A program made the position numbers and the translations under genes. 64,000 nt of DNA from Patagioenas fasciata (Eukaryota; Chordata; Aves; Columbiformes; Columbidae). The stretch lies in assembly GCF_037038585.1 (NCBI RefSeq), contig NC_092522.1, positions 125,780,661 through 125,844,660 of the forward strand, given 5' to 3'. Every line of letters starts with the position of its first letter. Position 1 is the first letter of the stretch. Positions 24,501-36,500 of the stretch are shown here, in pieces. The notes beneath the pieces were generated by a model, which saw only the letters and a list, made by a program, of their open reading frames with translations, searched no databases and was not told the DNA's origin.

Positions 24501-27500
24501 ACAGACCCAGCGATGCTCCGTCCCCGCTGTCTGGGGCGGTTGGGCAGCGAGGGGTGGTAATTAGGGGTGGTAATTACCGGCTCGGTGAGTGGCGGGGAAG
24601 GCAAGAGCTGCCGGCTCTTCCGGAGCTCTGGCTGGTTACATTGGATTGACCGGCTGAACCTTCCCAATGACACAGAACCCGCCTCCTTGGCAGAGCTGGT
24701 TCTCTCCTGAATGAAACTACTTCCCCTCCTTCATGTGTTATCTGTCTCGGCAATCTGCTGACTCTAAATCAGCCAGGGTAATTGTTAACTTGAATTTTAC
24801 TTTTTATGTGATTTGAGGGCAAAATTGCTGTTACAGCAAGTGGTGACAAATTTCCTCATTCATAAATAGAAGCAGTTTATGTGAAAGCAGATTCATATAC
24901 CATATTTATTTTCTAGCTAACCGGTATAGCATAGGTAGTCTTAGACATGCATGCACACTGATTTAATCAGCTGTGATTGAAGGTACGTAGCGCGCATCCT
25001 CGGTGGCTGAAAGCAGAACTGGAGTTGTGGGTTTGTGTGGGGCCTGTCAGCTTTCTGGAGGCTGGACTTTGCTCCACTGGGATGCTTGGGATGGGAGCGA
25101 AAGGGCTTTCCCAGCCAGGGGTTCCCAGGGGGTGCTGGTGGTGCTGGTCGCGTGTGGAGCTGCTCCGGGCGCTGCCCGTCCCGGGTGCACTGGGTGCACT
25201 GGGCGCACTGGCAAGCGGGAGCTGTGAAGGCAGAGTTACTGGGCCCTGGCCCCGCTGGCGCTGGTGCTGGCGCTGGGCAGAGCTGGGCCGCGGGCAGAGC
25301 TCCGCTGTGGGCAGCTCTGCAGCACACACTGGGCCTTGCTAGGGCTTCGCTGCTTAATTTATAATTTTCCCCCCCCTTTCCACCTTATGAATAAAAACCT
25401 TATTGTCTCTCTTGTCTCTTGGTATGCATAAAACATCGCTAAAACGGTTCCTTTGTTCATTTTCTTTTGTTTCGCTTGTGGGAGCCTTGCGCAAGGTCTA
25501 GCTGCCGGAATAACAGGGCCATGAAGTTTCTTTTATCTGGAAGCAGTAAGTGGTGGTGCTGAAGCCGCGTGGCCTCGCAGGCCGGGGCCGCAGCCGAGCT
25601 GTCTCAACAGGAGCCTTTCCTTTGCTTGCCCAGCAGAGCGTTTCTTACATGTAACTTCACGGCACTTCCACGTGACTGCTGGAGCTCCTGCCCTGGAGGA
25701 AGGTGAGGAGAGATGAGGGGATCCCATGGGACACTCAGCCATGGATCCGCTGGATCTTTCTGTGCTGCCACGTGCACTTGGACTTCACCACACAAGAGTC
25801 GCTTTAGTGCTCAGAAATGAGCTGAGGGCCGCCGCGGAGGGGAGATGAGAAGGTTTTCGAGTGGTTCTGGCCTGAGATGTGGCTTCTGTCCCTGTTGTAC
25901 GGACGGGTGACTTGCACCAGGGTGAAACTCTCTGAACCTTGGTCATTGTCGGGGACCTCGGGTTTGGTGTCCCTGGATTCATGGCAGCTGGGCTGCAGGC
26001 ACGTCTGCTGGATTCCTGCTGGAGTGACATGGGCCGGTTCTTACCCACTGGAAATGACTGTCCCTCTGTGGCCAGAGCCTGGCGTCTGCACCCCTTCTAT
26101 TGGGAAATGGTCCTTGTCCCAGTTATCAGCGTCTGGGCAAAGTTCAGGCGATAGGGAGAGTGCACGCGTTCAAATCAGAGCTGAGAGATCAAAACCGTGC
26201 CACCAACACATCGCAAATCAGAGCCGGGAGATCAAAACGGTGCCACCAACATGTCCCAAATCAGAGCCAGGAGATCAAAACCGTGCCACCAACACATCGC
26301 AAATCAGAGCCGGGAGATCAAAACGGTGCCACCAACATATCCCAAATCAGAGCCGGGAGATGAAAACCGTGCCACCAACATGTCCCAAATCAGAGCCGGG
26401 AGATGAAAACCGTGCCACCAACATGTCCCAAATCAGAGCCGGGAGATGAAAACCGTGCCACCAACATATCCCAAATCAGAGCCGGGAGATGAAAACCGTG
26501 CCACCAACACATCGCAAATCACAGCTGGGAGATCAAAACGGTGCCACCAACATGTCCCAAATCAGAGCCGGGAGATCAAAACGGTGCCACCAACACATGG
26601 CCCAGGCACGTCCCTCGCCGTGGGCTGCCATGCTGCCGCCGTGGCCACCGCAGGCTGGCTGGCACTGGGCACCCGCAGGCTCCGGGCGGTGCGGTGGCAG
26701 TCAGACCCGGCCCGAAGTCTGCTGCCTGCTGTTGCCGGAGATGGAAGGCGCCATGTTGTTCTCTGCCCTGCCTCAGCCGTCACTGTCAATTAAGATCCCC
26801 GGTGGTGCGTCTGGTAATCACGCAGCAGTGGGGCTGGATTGCCGAGGCGCCCGCGCCTGTGCCGCCGTCGCTCCTCTGACCGCGGAGGGGCCCGGGTGCC
26901 TCTCAAGGAAAGGTTACTCGAAACCGGGCTGTTCTGAGCTCCTGTAGGTTCAGCCTTAGGTCGTTAAGCCACCTCTCCCTGCAGACCTCCAGTCAGGCTC
27001 CTCTAATTAATGTTTTTAAGCTCAGGTGTCTGAGGCCCTTCCTCTGGAGCAATCACAGAGTCCCAGATTGTTAGGGGTTGAAGGGCCCTGGAAAGCCCAT
27101 CCAGTGCAATCCCCCCGGAGCAGGAACACCCAGCTGAGGTTCCACAGGAAGGGGTCCAGGCGGGTTTGAATGTCTGCAGAGAAGGAGACTCCACAGCCTC
27201 CCTGGGCAGCCTGGGCCAGGCTCTGACACCCTCACCCCCAACAAGTTTCTTCTCCTCTTGCAGTGGAACCTCCTGTGTTCCAGTTTGCACCCATTGCCCC
27301 TTGTCCTGTCACTGGTTGTCACCCAGAAGAGCCTGGCTCCATCCTCCTGACACTGCCCCTTTCCATATTGATCCCCAGGAATGAGTCCCCCCTCAGTCTC
27401 CTCTTCTCCAGCTCCAGAGCCCCAGCTCCCTCAGCCTTTCCTCACACGGGAGATGCTCCACTCCCTCCAGCATCTTGGTGGCTGCGCTGGACTCTCTGCA

Positions 27501-30500
27501 GCAGTTCCCTGTCTATCTTCACTTTACGGGAAAGCTGTTTTCCGCTAATCTTTGCAAAGCAACCTGATGAGTAGCTTTCACAGATCATTCTTTACGTGTG
27601 TGCAGTAGGTGGAGTAAGGGAGCTGGAACTCGAGATATGTGTCGAATTCATAGTTAATCGCTGTTGCTGTCATTTGGAAATGCCCTCCAAGCACGTGTGT
27701 GCCGGGGCCTCCCCTGTGGTAGCGGGGAAGAGATCTCGAGATCTGGTTCTGAAGGTGGTTGATTTTTAAATGCAGATGACAAGAACAGTGGAGCGGTGGA
27801 AGGTCGCAGTTGCCATACAGCTGCAGCACCTCTGTCTCCTCGATTATTTGTTGGATTTTGTTTGAAATGTTGCCCTCAAGTGCCCTCAAAGGATTTCTGG
27901 TAGCAGCGTTGACTGCTGATGTGATTGACTCCAGGATTAATGTGGCAGTGCTAGCTTCTGCTTTTAATATAAATATTTGCAGAACGATCATTGAGGAGGT
28001 TTCAGGTGAGGCCGGCAGTGAGAGAACATTCTTGGTGAACTCGAAGGCTGTGGTCTTGACCTGGATTTAATGCGCATCCTCGAGAAGAACTGGTGCACAG
28101 GGGATGCTCACAACGCGCCCGCTGCTTTGGAGGGAAACGGGATCACTCCAGGAAGGGTTTCAGGCTGGGGAGGCGCCCTTTGCTCTCATAGTTCTGCACC
28201 CTGTAGCTTTGCATGGTGTCGGTGGTCGCTGGATGGGCTGTGGTGGGATCTGGGGCACCGGGAGAGCTCAGGGGTGCAGTTGCAGGTGGGCTCTGAGATG
28301 CATCTCGGGGCTGTGTTGCAGTGTGAGATGCATCTCGGGGCTGTGATGCAGTTACAGGTGGGCTGTGAGATGCATCTCGGGGCTGTGTTGCAGTTGCTGT
28401 GTGAGATGCATCTCGGGGCTGTGTTGCAGTTACAGGTGGGCTGTGGATGCATCTCAGGGCTGTGTTGCAGTTGCTGTGTGAGATGCATCTCGGGGCTGTG
28501 TTGCAGTTGCAGTGTGGGATGCATCTCGGGGCTGTGTTGCAGTTGCAGTGTGAGATGCATCTCGGGGCTGTGTTGCAGTTGCAGTGTGAGATGCATCTCG
28601 GGGCTGTGTTGCAGTCGCAGTGTGAGATGCATCTCGGGGCTGCAGTTGCAGATGGGAAGCAGCGATGCAGTGTGAGGATCCTCCGTTCTCTAAACAGCGA
28701 AGCTGCGAGTGAATTCAATGCGTGGCCTTTCCCAGATAAGAGGTCAGGCGGGTAACAATGGCCTTCCATTGTTTGGAGGGGATTAGGCCAGATATTTGGA
28801 GGGGCACAAGCGACAGGGCTGGGTTTGTCCCCGAGGTGAACGTCCAGCCGAGTCCCCCGTACCCGTCAGTCCGTGTTTTTGCACACACCACGTATCCTGC
28901 TGCAGTTGTTTGTCCGTGGCGTGGGCAGCGTTGGAAGCGCAGCAGCCGCAGCATCCCGATGGCACAGTGTGGGTCACGCTGAGAAGCTGCCGTCTCGCAG
29001 CGTCGTCGTCTGCCTCGTTAGGAATAGATTAATTGGTAGGAGAGGGTCTGGCAAGGGGGCTGCTGCTGATGTCCTGTGTTCTGCTCTAATGTGGCCAGCT
29101 CTGGAATTTATCTGTATGGATGCGATGTTAGTGAAACTTAACCTGTAAAGATGGTTTTATAGAGATGCTATAACATCATAGTGGAAAAGTAAAGGTGCAG
29201 GGGGAGCCGCGGGGATGGTTTGGAGGGGCTGGGACTGCATCGTCTGGTGAATTTGGAAGGACACCTTTTTAAAGAATCTCTAGTTTAATCTCTTGTGTTA
29301 AAAGCTGAAGGTAAATGGATTGTTTGGATTTTGAGAATCTGTTGCATTCCTAGAGAGAAGTGAGTGAGTGAGTGGTTTATCCATCATAGAGTCATTTTGG
29401 CTGGAAGAGACCCTCAGGATCATCAAATCCAACCATTACCCACCCCTGGTGTAACCCGTGTCCCCAAGAACCTCGTTGTCAAGGTACCCACCATCACACC
29501 AGCAAATATCACCGGTCAGGATTTTTACAGAGATAGAGGTGTGGTCATAATTACTTTTCTTGATTCTTACTCTACAAAAACATCACTTTCCAGGATATTT
29601 CAGGTACCATGGATCCCTAGTAGCTGAAGTACAGCTGGTTCCCCGGTGGTTTGTCTGCTTGTTGCTGGGAGCGCTGCTGGGAAGAGCAGTGGTGTGCAGC
29701 TGTTGCTCTGCGGCCGAGCCGGGGGACGGTCCTGGGGGTGATGGAGCAGACGTGCCATGGGGGGAAAGCAACACCAGTCACACTGTCACATGTGGCGGTG
29801 GGATTAAAGTAACGGCAACCCATGGTACCGCTGTCCCGCCGTGGGCGGCTCCATCAAGACCAGGCTCAGACAGGACACCAGCCTTGGTGGGCGCTCTCTC
29901 CTGCCTGCTCGTGGTGGGGCTCCCTGGGACCGCCGCAGTGAGGGGCAGTTTCCCGAGGGTTTCTGCGAGGGACGCGCAGCACTATGGAGATGTAATATGT
30001 GGGGCTGTGAGAGCTGAGGGGCGCGCTGCGCTGTGGAGATGGAGCTCGTGGGGCTATTGGTGCTGGGGGACGCGCTGCGCTATGGAGATGGAGCTCGTGG
30101 GGCTGTGGGTGCTGAGGGACGCGCTGCACTATGGAGATGGAGCTCGTGGGGCTGTGGGTGCTGAGGGACGCGCTGCGCTATGGAGATGGAGCTCGTGGAG
30201 CTGTGGGTGCTGAGGGACGCGCTGCGCTGTGGAGATGGAGCTCGTGGAGCTGTGGGTGCTGAGGGATGTGCTGCGCTATGGAGATGGAGCTCGTGGAGCT
30301 GTGGGTGCTGAGGGACACGCTGCGCTGTGGAGATGGAGCTCGTGGAGCTGTGGGTGCTGAGGGACACGCTGCGCTATGGAGATGGAGCTCGTGGAGCTGT
30401 GGGTGCTGAGGGACGCGCTGCGCTGTGGAGATGGAGCTCGTGGAGCTGTGGGTGCTGAGGGACGCGCTGCACTATGGAGATGGAGCTCGTGGAGCTGTGG

Positions 30501-33500
30501 GTGCTGAGAGACGCGCTGCGCTGTGGAGATGGAGCTCGTGGAGCTGTGGGTGCTGAGGGATGTGCTGCGCTATGGAGATGGAGCTCGTGGGGCTGTGGGG
30601 GCTGTGGGTGCTGAGGGGTGTGCTGCGCTATGGAGATGGAACTCGTGGAACTGTGGGTGCTGAGGGATGTGCTGTGCTATAGAGATGGAGCTCGTGGGGC
30701 TATGGGTGCTGAGGGATGTGCTGTGCTATGGAGATGGAGCTCGTGGAGCTGTGGGTGCTGAGGGATGTGCTGCGCTATGGAGATGGAGCTCGTGGGGCTG
30801 TGGGTGCTGAGGGATGTGCTGCGCTATGGAGATGGAGCTCGTGGGGCTGTGGGTGCTGAGGGACGCGCTGCGCTATAGAGATGGAGCTCGTGGGGCTGTG
30901 GGTGCTGAGGGATGTGCTGCGCTATGGAGATGGAGCTCGTGGGGCTGTGGGTGCTGAGGGATGTGCTGTGCTATGGAGATGGAGCTCGTGGAACTGTGGG
31001 TGCTGAGGGATGTGCTGTGCTATGGAGATGTGGTTTGTGGGGCTGTGGGTGCTGAGTCGTCAGGACCTGCAGCCTGGCGGAGCAGGACCGGCGGGTTCGA
31101 GCTGCTCGGTTCGCACGCTGCGCTGGGGAAACCTGAGCGCAGAGAACACGGACACCGAAACGCACACAGAATTGAACTCCTGGTTTGCTGTCGCACAAAT
31201 GCAGCACTTGTTACAGTCCTGGTCACTGAACGTCAGAAATGACGGAACTAAAGGTTCCCCTCTGCGAACCAAACAGGTTCAGAACCGTCCGGTTCGGTTT
31301 TGGGAAAAGTTCTGTTGATCTGTCAGTTATTACATGTGTTGCTCCTCTTGTTTTACACAGGTGCCTGGTTTGGTCTCTGTCCTGGGCCATGCGGCTCTCG
31401 GAGCCTCCTGGAGCAGTTTGTGTGCTTGCAGGCTCCAGTTTTAGGAAAGCGGGACAAAAGGAAGAGCCTTGTGGGGAGCGCGTTTCGAGGGCCCTCGGGG
31501 TCCGCGCTTTGGGCAGAACTTGTGTGCAGTTTGTTTCACGTGGCAGTTTGGATTAAACCAACTGGTTTTTCTCTTTCTTTAGAGCATTTGGTGCCGCGAA
31601 TGGGTGTAGAAAAGGCCCGAGCACTGCCGTACGTGCGGCTGTGTGTGTGGGAGCTGTATGCGTCTGTGCTGTGCGTACGTGTGCACACACACACTTAAAT
31701 GGGCGCTGAGCGTGTGCGCTGAGCTTCCTCGCGCAGGAGCACCGGCTGTCCTGTTCACTTGGTTCCTATCGTGTTTACTCCCGCGATTAAACACGTGGCA
31801 AAGCTGGAGAGAAGGGGATTCAGTGCCGGAGGACCGGGAGGTGTGGTGGTAACTGTCTGCATGTCCTCCCATGAGGAGCAGAATTGGAACTGCCTGCAGG
31901 GTTGGGACTGGGATCACTGTGTTTGCGTCTGCTCGGGCTCCAGCGCGTCGATGGGCTGCTTGGTTCCATCGCTGCTGTTTCCCGGTCACACTGTGCCTTC
32001 CCGCGTGGCTGACTGTGCTACACCTGATCGGGGCTGAGGAAGAGCTCACATAGTGTGATCCTCACTCCTGGTGAAAACGTCTTGTAGAGCAGGCAGGGAT
32101 GACCTGAAGTGTCGGTCCCGTACCTGGCTCGGCGCCTCCGTGCTGTTTCAAAGAAGCCAAGGGGTCTGGGTTTCCCCCTTGGCTCCACCTCTCTGATGGT
32201 CCCATTCAGACTCACTTCGGTGAACAGAAGTTTGAGACTTTCTGTAGTGACTCCCGTTGCTGTTTTATTGCAGTTTGCTCCTGAGAACGAAGACTTTGCA
32301 GAGGTGAACAGTCCCGGAGATCCCGTGTGTTAGAGAGGTTCACGTGAGGTGTGAGGCACATGGGGAGGAGACCGCGGGTCGGCTGGTTTCGGAGCCTGGC
32401 TCTGAGCAGCGTTCTCTCCAGTACCTGGGCATCACGCTTTGTGCCAGCGCCAGCAAATCCCAGTTCAGAAGGAACTGCCGTGGCTGCAGGGGCTCGTCCC
32501 AGCTGGCCCACAGCTCCTCCTGCTCCCCCAGCTGCCTTTGCTCACTGGGAAAGCTTCAGCTTTCACTCACTTTTAAATAAGACGCGGAGTTAAGGTTCTT
32601 TCGGACAGGTTCATGTGTTTGTGTCACTCCTGTGCGCTCGCACAGGTCTCTGCGGAGCCGGAGTCGGTGGTGCCGGCCTGCAGGGTGCTGAACGGTCACC
32701 CGCCTTGGGGGCTGAGGCTGCTCCTCTGAAATAAACTCTCTGAATTTTGTGCTTTAAACGCCTTTCACAGCAAGCGCAAAGTGTCGTCTCTGCAGAGTCC
32801 CTGCTGCCCCTGTCGGGTACAGCGCCTGGAGACCCGGGGCCGGGAGACCCAGCGCCTGGACACCCGGGGCCGGGAGACCCAGCGCCTGGAGACCCGGGGC
32901 TGGGACTTGTTCTGTGCTACAGCGGCAGGGAAGGGAAACGGCTGAGAAATGCCGTCCAGATACAGCGTGGGAAGCGGTGGTGCGTGTGGGTGGGAATGTC
33001 CTGTGCTGATGCTGTGCAGGTGTCAATACCTTGTAGAATAAGTATTTGAAAGACCTGAGCAGTAACTGAGGTCTCTAAGAGCTTAATGAAAACCAGAACC
33101 CTCATGTCCAGCTGGATGCGCTTGTGCTGGGCTCTCTTTGGAAGGAACCAGCCTGTTTACATCGGAAGCTTTCTTGTAAAATATGCGATCTTACTCTATT
33201 GATAACAAATGTCAATGTCTGTGCATTCTCAGGAGAAGAACATTTTGAAGTCTTAGATCTTGTGTGCAAGACTGACCTGGACTTGAAGAGTTTGTGGTTC
33301 TGGACTCGACGTTTGGCAAGCTGGGCACTGGGAGGGCCTAGAGGAACCAGCTTTTACTGGTGTGCTCCAGGCACCGCTGGGCTTGGTGAGGCGCAGTCTG
33401 CCCTGGAGCGTTCCGGAAGCCATTGCTGCGCTCAGGTGTTAAGCTCGAGAAGCTCTTACAGCATTATTAGTTGGTCTCAAGAACTGAGGGGTCTCGCAAT

Positions 33501-36500
33501 CAGATGGCTGTAAAAAAGGCTGAACAAAGCGCTGCAAAGGTCTCTGCCCCAAAGTTAATTTTGTAAGTTTTGAGTTATTGCTGTATTTCCCTGCTTTTGA
33601 TAAATTTTCTTTCATTCCATCTTTGCGATGAAATCATTTTAGGGCTGTGAACTGGGCCCTGCCGTAGGCCGAAAACACACCTGAGGATGCAGGGTTTTTG
33701 GTGACGGTGTCCTGGTGCTAACCAGCCGTGTTACAGCTCTTCCTCTCCTGTTCATGCGAGAGTCACCGGGCCGGTTGGTGAGCTTGGGCTGGGACAGAGG
33801 GCGGGTTCGCTCCTGCCCGCGGGTCTCCGTCCACCGCCGGTGCCGCAGCGGGAGGGGCGCGGTGTGTCCTGCGCCTGTTGAACGCTCGCACCGCGGGCGC
33901 TGGGAGGGGCGGCCGGAGCGGGGTTGGCTGGAAGAGACGAGGTTGAGTGTGACCTTGTGCGTGTGTCCTTCTCGCTCCCGAGCTGAAAATACAGAGTGCT
34001 GTAAAGCCCGTTTGCGAAGCACGTAGGGACAAGTGGGACGCGAGCTGCCGTGGTTGCCGAGCTGCCCGTGCCGACGGTGGCGGCTCCGAGGCGCAGGGGG
34101 CGGCCGGGCTCCCGTCCTGCCCCCGTGGCTCCCGCGGCCCCGCTCAATGCCGCCTTTGTTGGGGAGTGTTGGAAAGGGCTCGTCGCTTGGGGCTCGGACT
34201 CCCGCTCCCTCCTCCTTGCACTGATGGCGTTCTGCATTCACCCCTCAGTAACCGTTTGTGAACTTTACAAAGCCTTGGCGGGGGCTCGAGGAGGTGTGAG
34301 GTGATCCAGCGCTGTTCGGATGCAGTGATTATGGATTTAAAATGCACGAGTCCTGGGTCTTCTATAATATCTTTCATCTGAGAGCAATGGGAATGCAAAC
34401 GCGTTGAGCACGTAAGTTCTGTGTTCACCAAGACGTTTGGATGCTTAAACTCCCACAGTAAAGCCGCAGTGCTCGGTCGGAGCTGTTGGCGATAACCGCT
34501 GGCGCTGCAGGGATGGCGGAGCTTGGCACGGAGCTGACTGCCGGCTCCCGGAGCTCCTCATGGCCCCGCGTTTGCCGTGACCTCCGGTGTTCGTGAGAGG
34601 GAGGGGATCAACTGGTGGTGCTTCCTAAGCCTTGATACTCACACTCCAATAACCTAAAGAATCCATAAATAGCTTGTGATCCCAAACGGGGAGGACGGGC
34701 TGACCCAGCAGAGGCTGCACTGCCGTGCGGAGCCCTGGCCAGGCCGGGCTGGGCACACAGCACCTGAGGGGTTCAACAGGGGCAGGTGTGGGGTCCTGCA
34801 CCTGGGCAGGAACAACCCCCAACCAGCACAGGTTGGGTGACCTGCTGGAAGCAGCTCTGCAGAGGGACCCGGGAGTTCTGGGGACAGCGGGGTGACCACG
34901 AGCCAGCAATGTGCCCTGTGGCCGAGAGCCAGCGGGACCTGGGGGTGCGAGGAAGAGTGTGGGCAGCAGGTCAGGGAGGTGAATCCTCCCCCTCTGCTCT
35001 GCCTGGGGAGGCCACGGCTGGAGTTGTGGGGCCAGTGCTGGGCTCCCCAGGGCAAGGACCAGGAGTCACTGCAGAGTCCAGGGAGGGACACAGAGATGCT
35101 GAGGGGTCTGCAGCATCTTTGTGATGAGGAGACTGGGAGAGCTGGGGCTGCTGAGTGGAGAAGAGAAGCTGAGAGGGATGTGATCAATGATCAATAGCTC
35201 AGGGGGGGTGTCAGAGGATGGAGCAGACTCTGTTCAGTGGTGCCCAGCGCCAGGGTGAGGGGCAACAGGCACAGACTGAAACACAGGAGGCTCCATGTGA
35301 ACATGAGCAGAAACTTCTTTGCTGGGAGGTGCCAGAGCCTGGCCCAGGCTGCCCAGAGCGGGTGTGGAGTCTCCTTCTCTGAGACATTCAGACCCCTGGA
35401 CCCACCTGTGTGACCTGCTCTGGTGACCCCGCGGGATCTGCTCTGGTGGGGCTGGGGATCTGCAGAGCTCCTGCAGCCCAGCCGGGCTGGGCCTGTGTGG
35501 TTCGTCTCCTGTTAAAGCGGTGCGCTGGGTTTTTGCTGGGGGCAGTGGCACCGTCTGGCGCTGGGGGATCCAGCAGAGAGCCGGGCTGATGTGGGCAGGC
35601 TCCGCTGTTCGCTGTGTGAGCTGCAGAGGGCGGAACAAGCATTTCCACGTTTCCTTCGGAGGTCTGGGTTTACGCGGCGTTCGGCGGGCGGGCTGTACGC
35701 TTCCAGGCCTGTCCGTGCATTCCAGTTCGTCCTGTTGAAGCTGATGAGTATCTTATCAACACTTAATGAGGGAGTGATTTCATGCTCATCTTTAATTCCG
35801 GGGTTGTGTCATTGTCCTCCTGTGGCAGTCGTCTCCCCCTCTGCACGCCATTCACGTCTGATACCTGTTACCCGCTGAAACTCTTTCTGGGAGCTCCTGA
35901 CACCCGTTTCTGCGGGCACCACGGCGCAGGCAGGGCTGGGAACCGAACGGCACCGGAGCCATGCACAGGTCCAGCTTTTCCAGTCCGGTAAAACCACTTT
36001 GCAAGTATTTAGAGGCAAATAGTTATTGCTATTTATAGCAATCCTTCTGCCATGGAGGCCGAGCGAGTATTACATTGTAATTGGAATGGAAGCTGAATAT
36101 AACATGGGATTAGAGATTTATTTGATCCCCAGACCCTAGAGTCAGCCCAGCCCCTGGCAGTGCAGAGAAGAGTTGATTTCCTTGGCTAAGTTAATAGTTT
36201 GCTGTATCTTAAGGCGTACAAAGTGGCTGTCAGACGTCCTGCTTTGTCTGGGCAGAGCCTCACAGTGTCGCTGTGTAAAATCCTGCTGGTGGTGACGTTT
36301 GGCACACGCTGTTTGCGCAGCACCTCGGCACAGCACACTGCTTCCTTCAGCGCCACGAAACGTGGCCGTTGTTAGGGGGATTCGGGGCGGGTTTGTGTGT
36401 TGCTGTTAATGGTTCACGTTTGTTTTCCACACCACACACAACTGATGCGAGCTCCGGTGGTTCCTACACTTAACCCGAGTGAGGAAGCGCCGCTTGGGCT

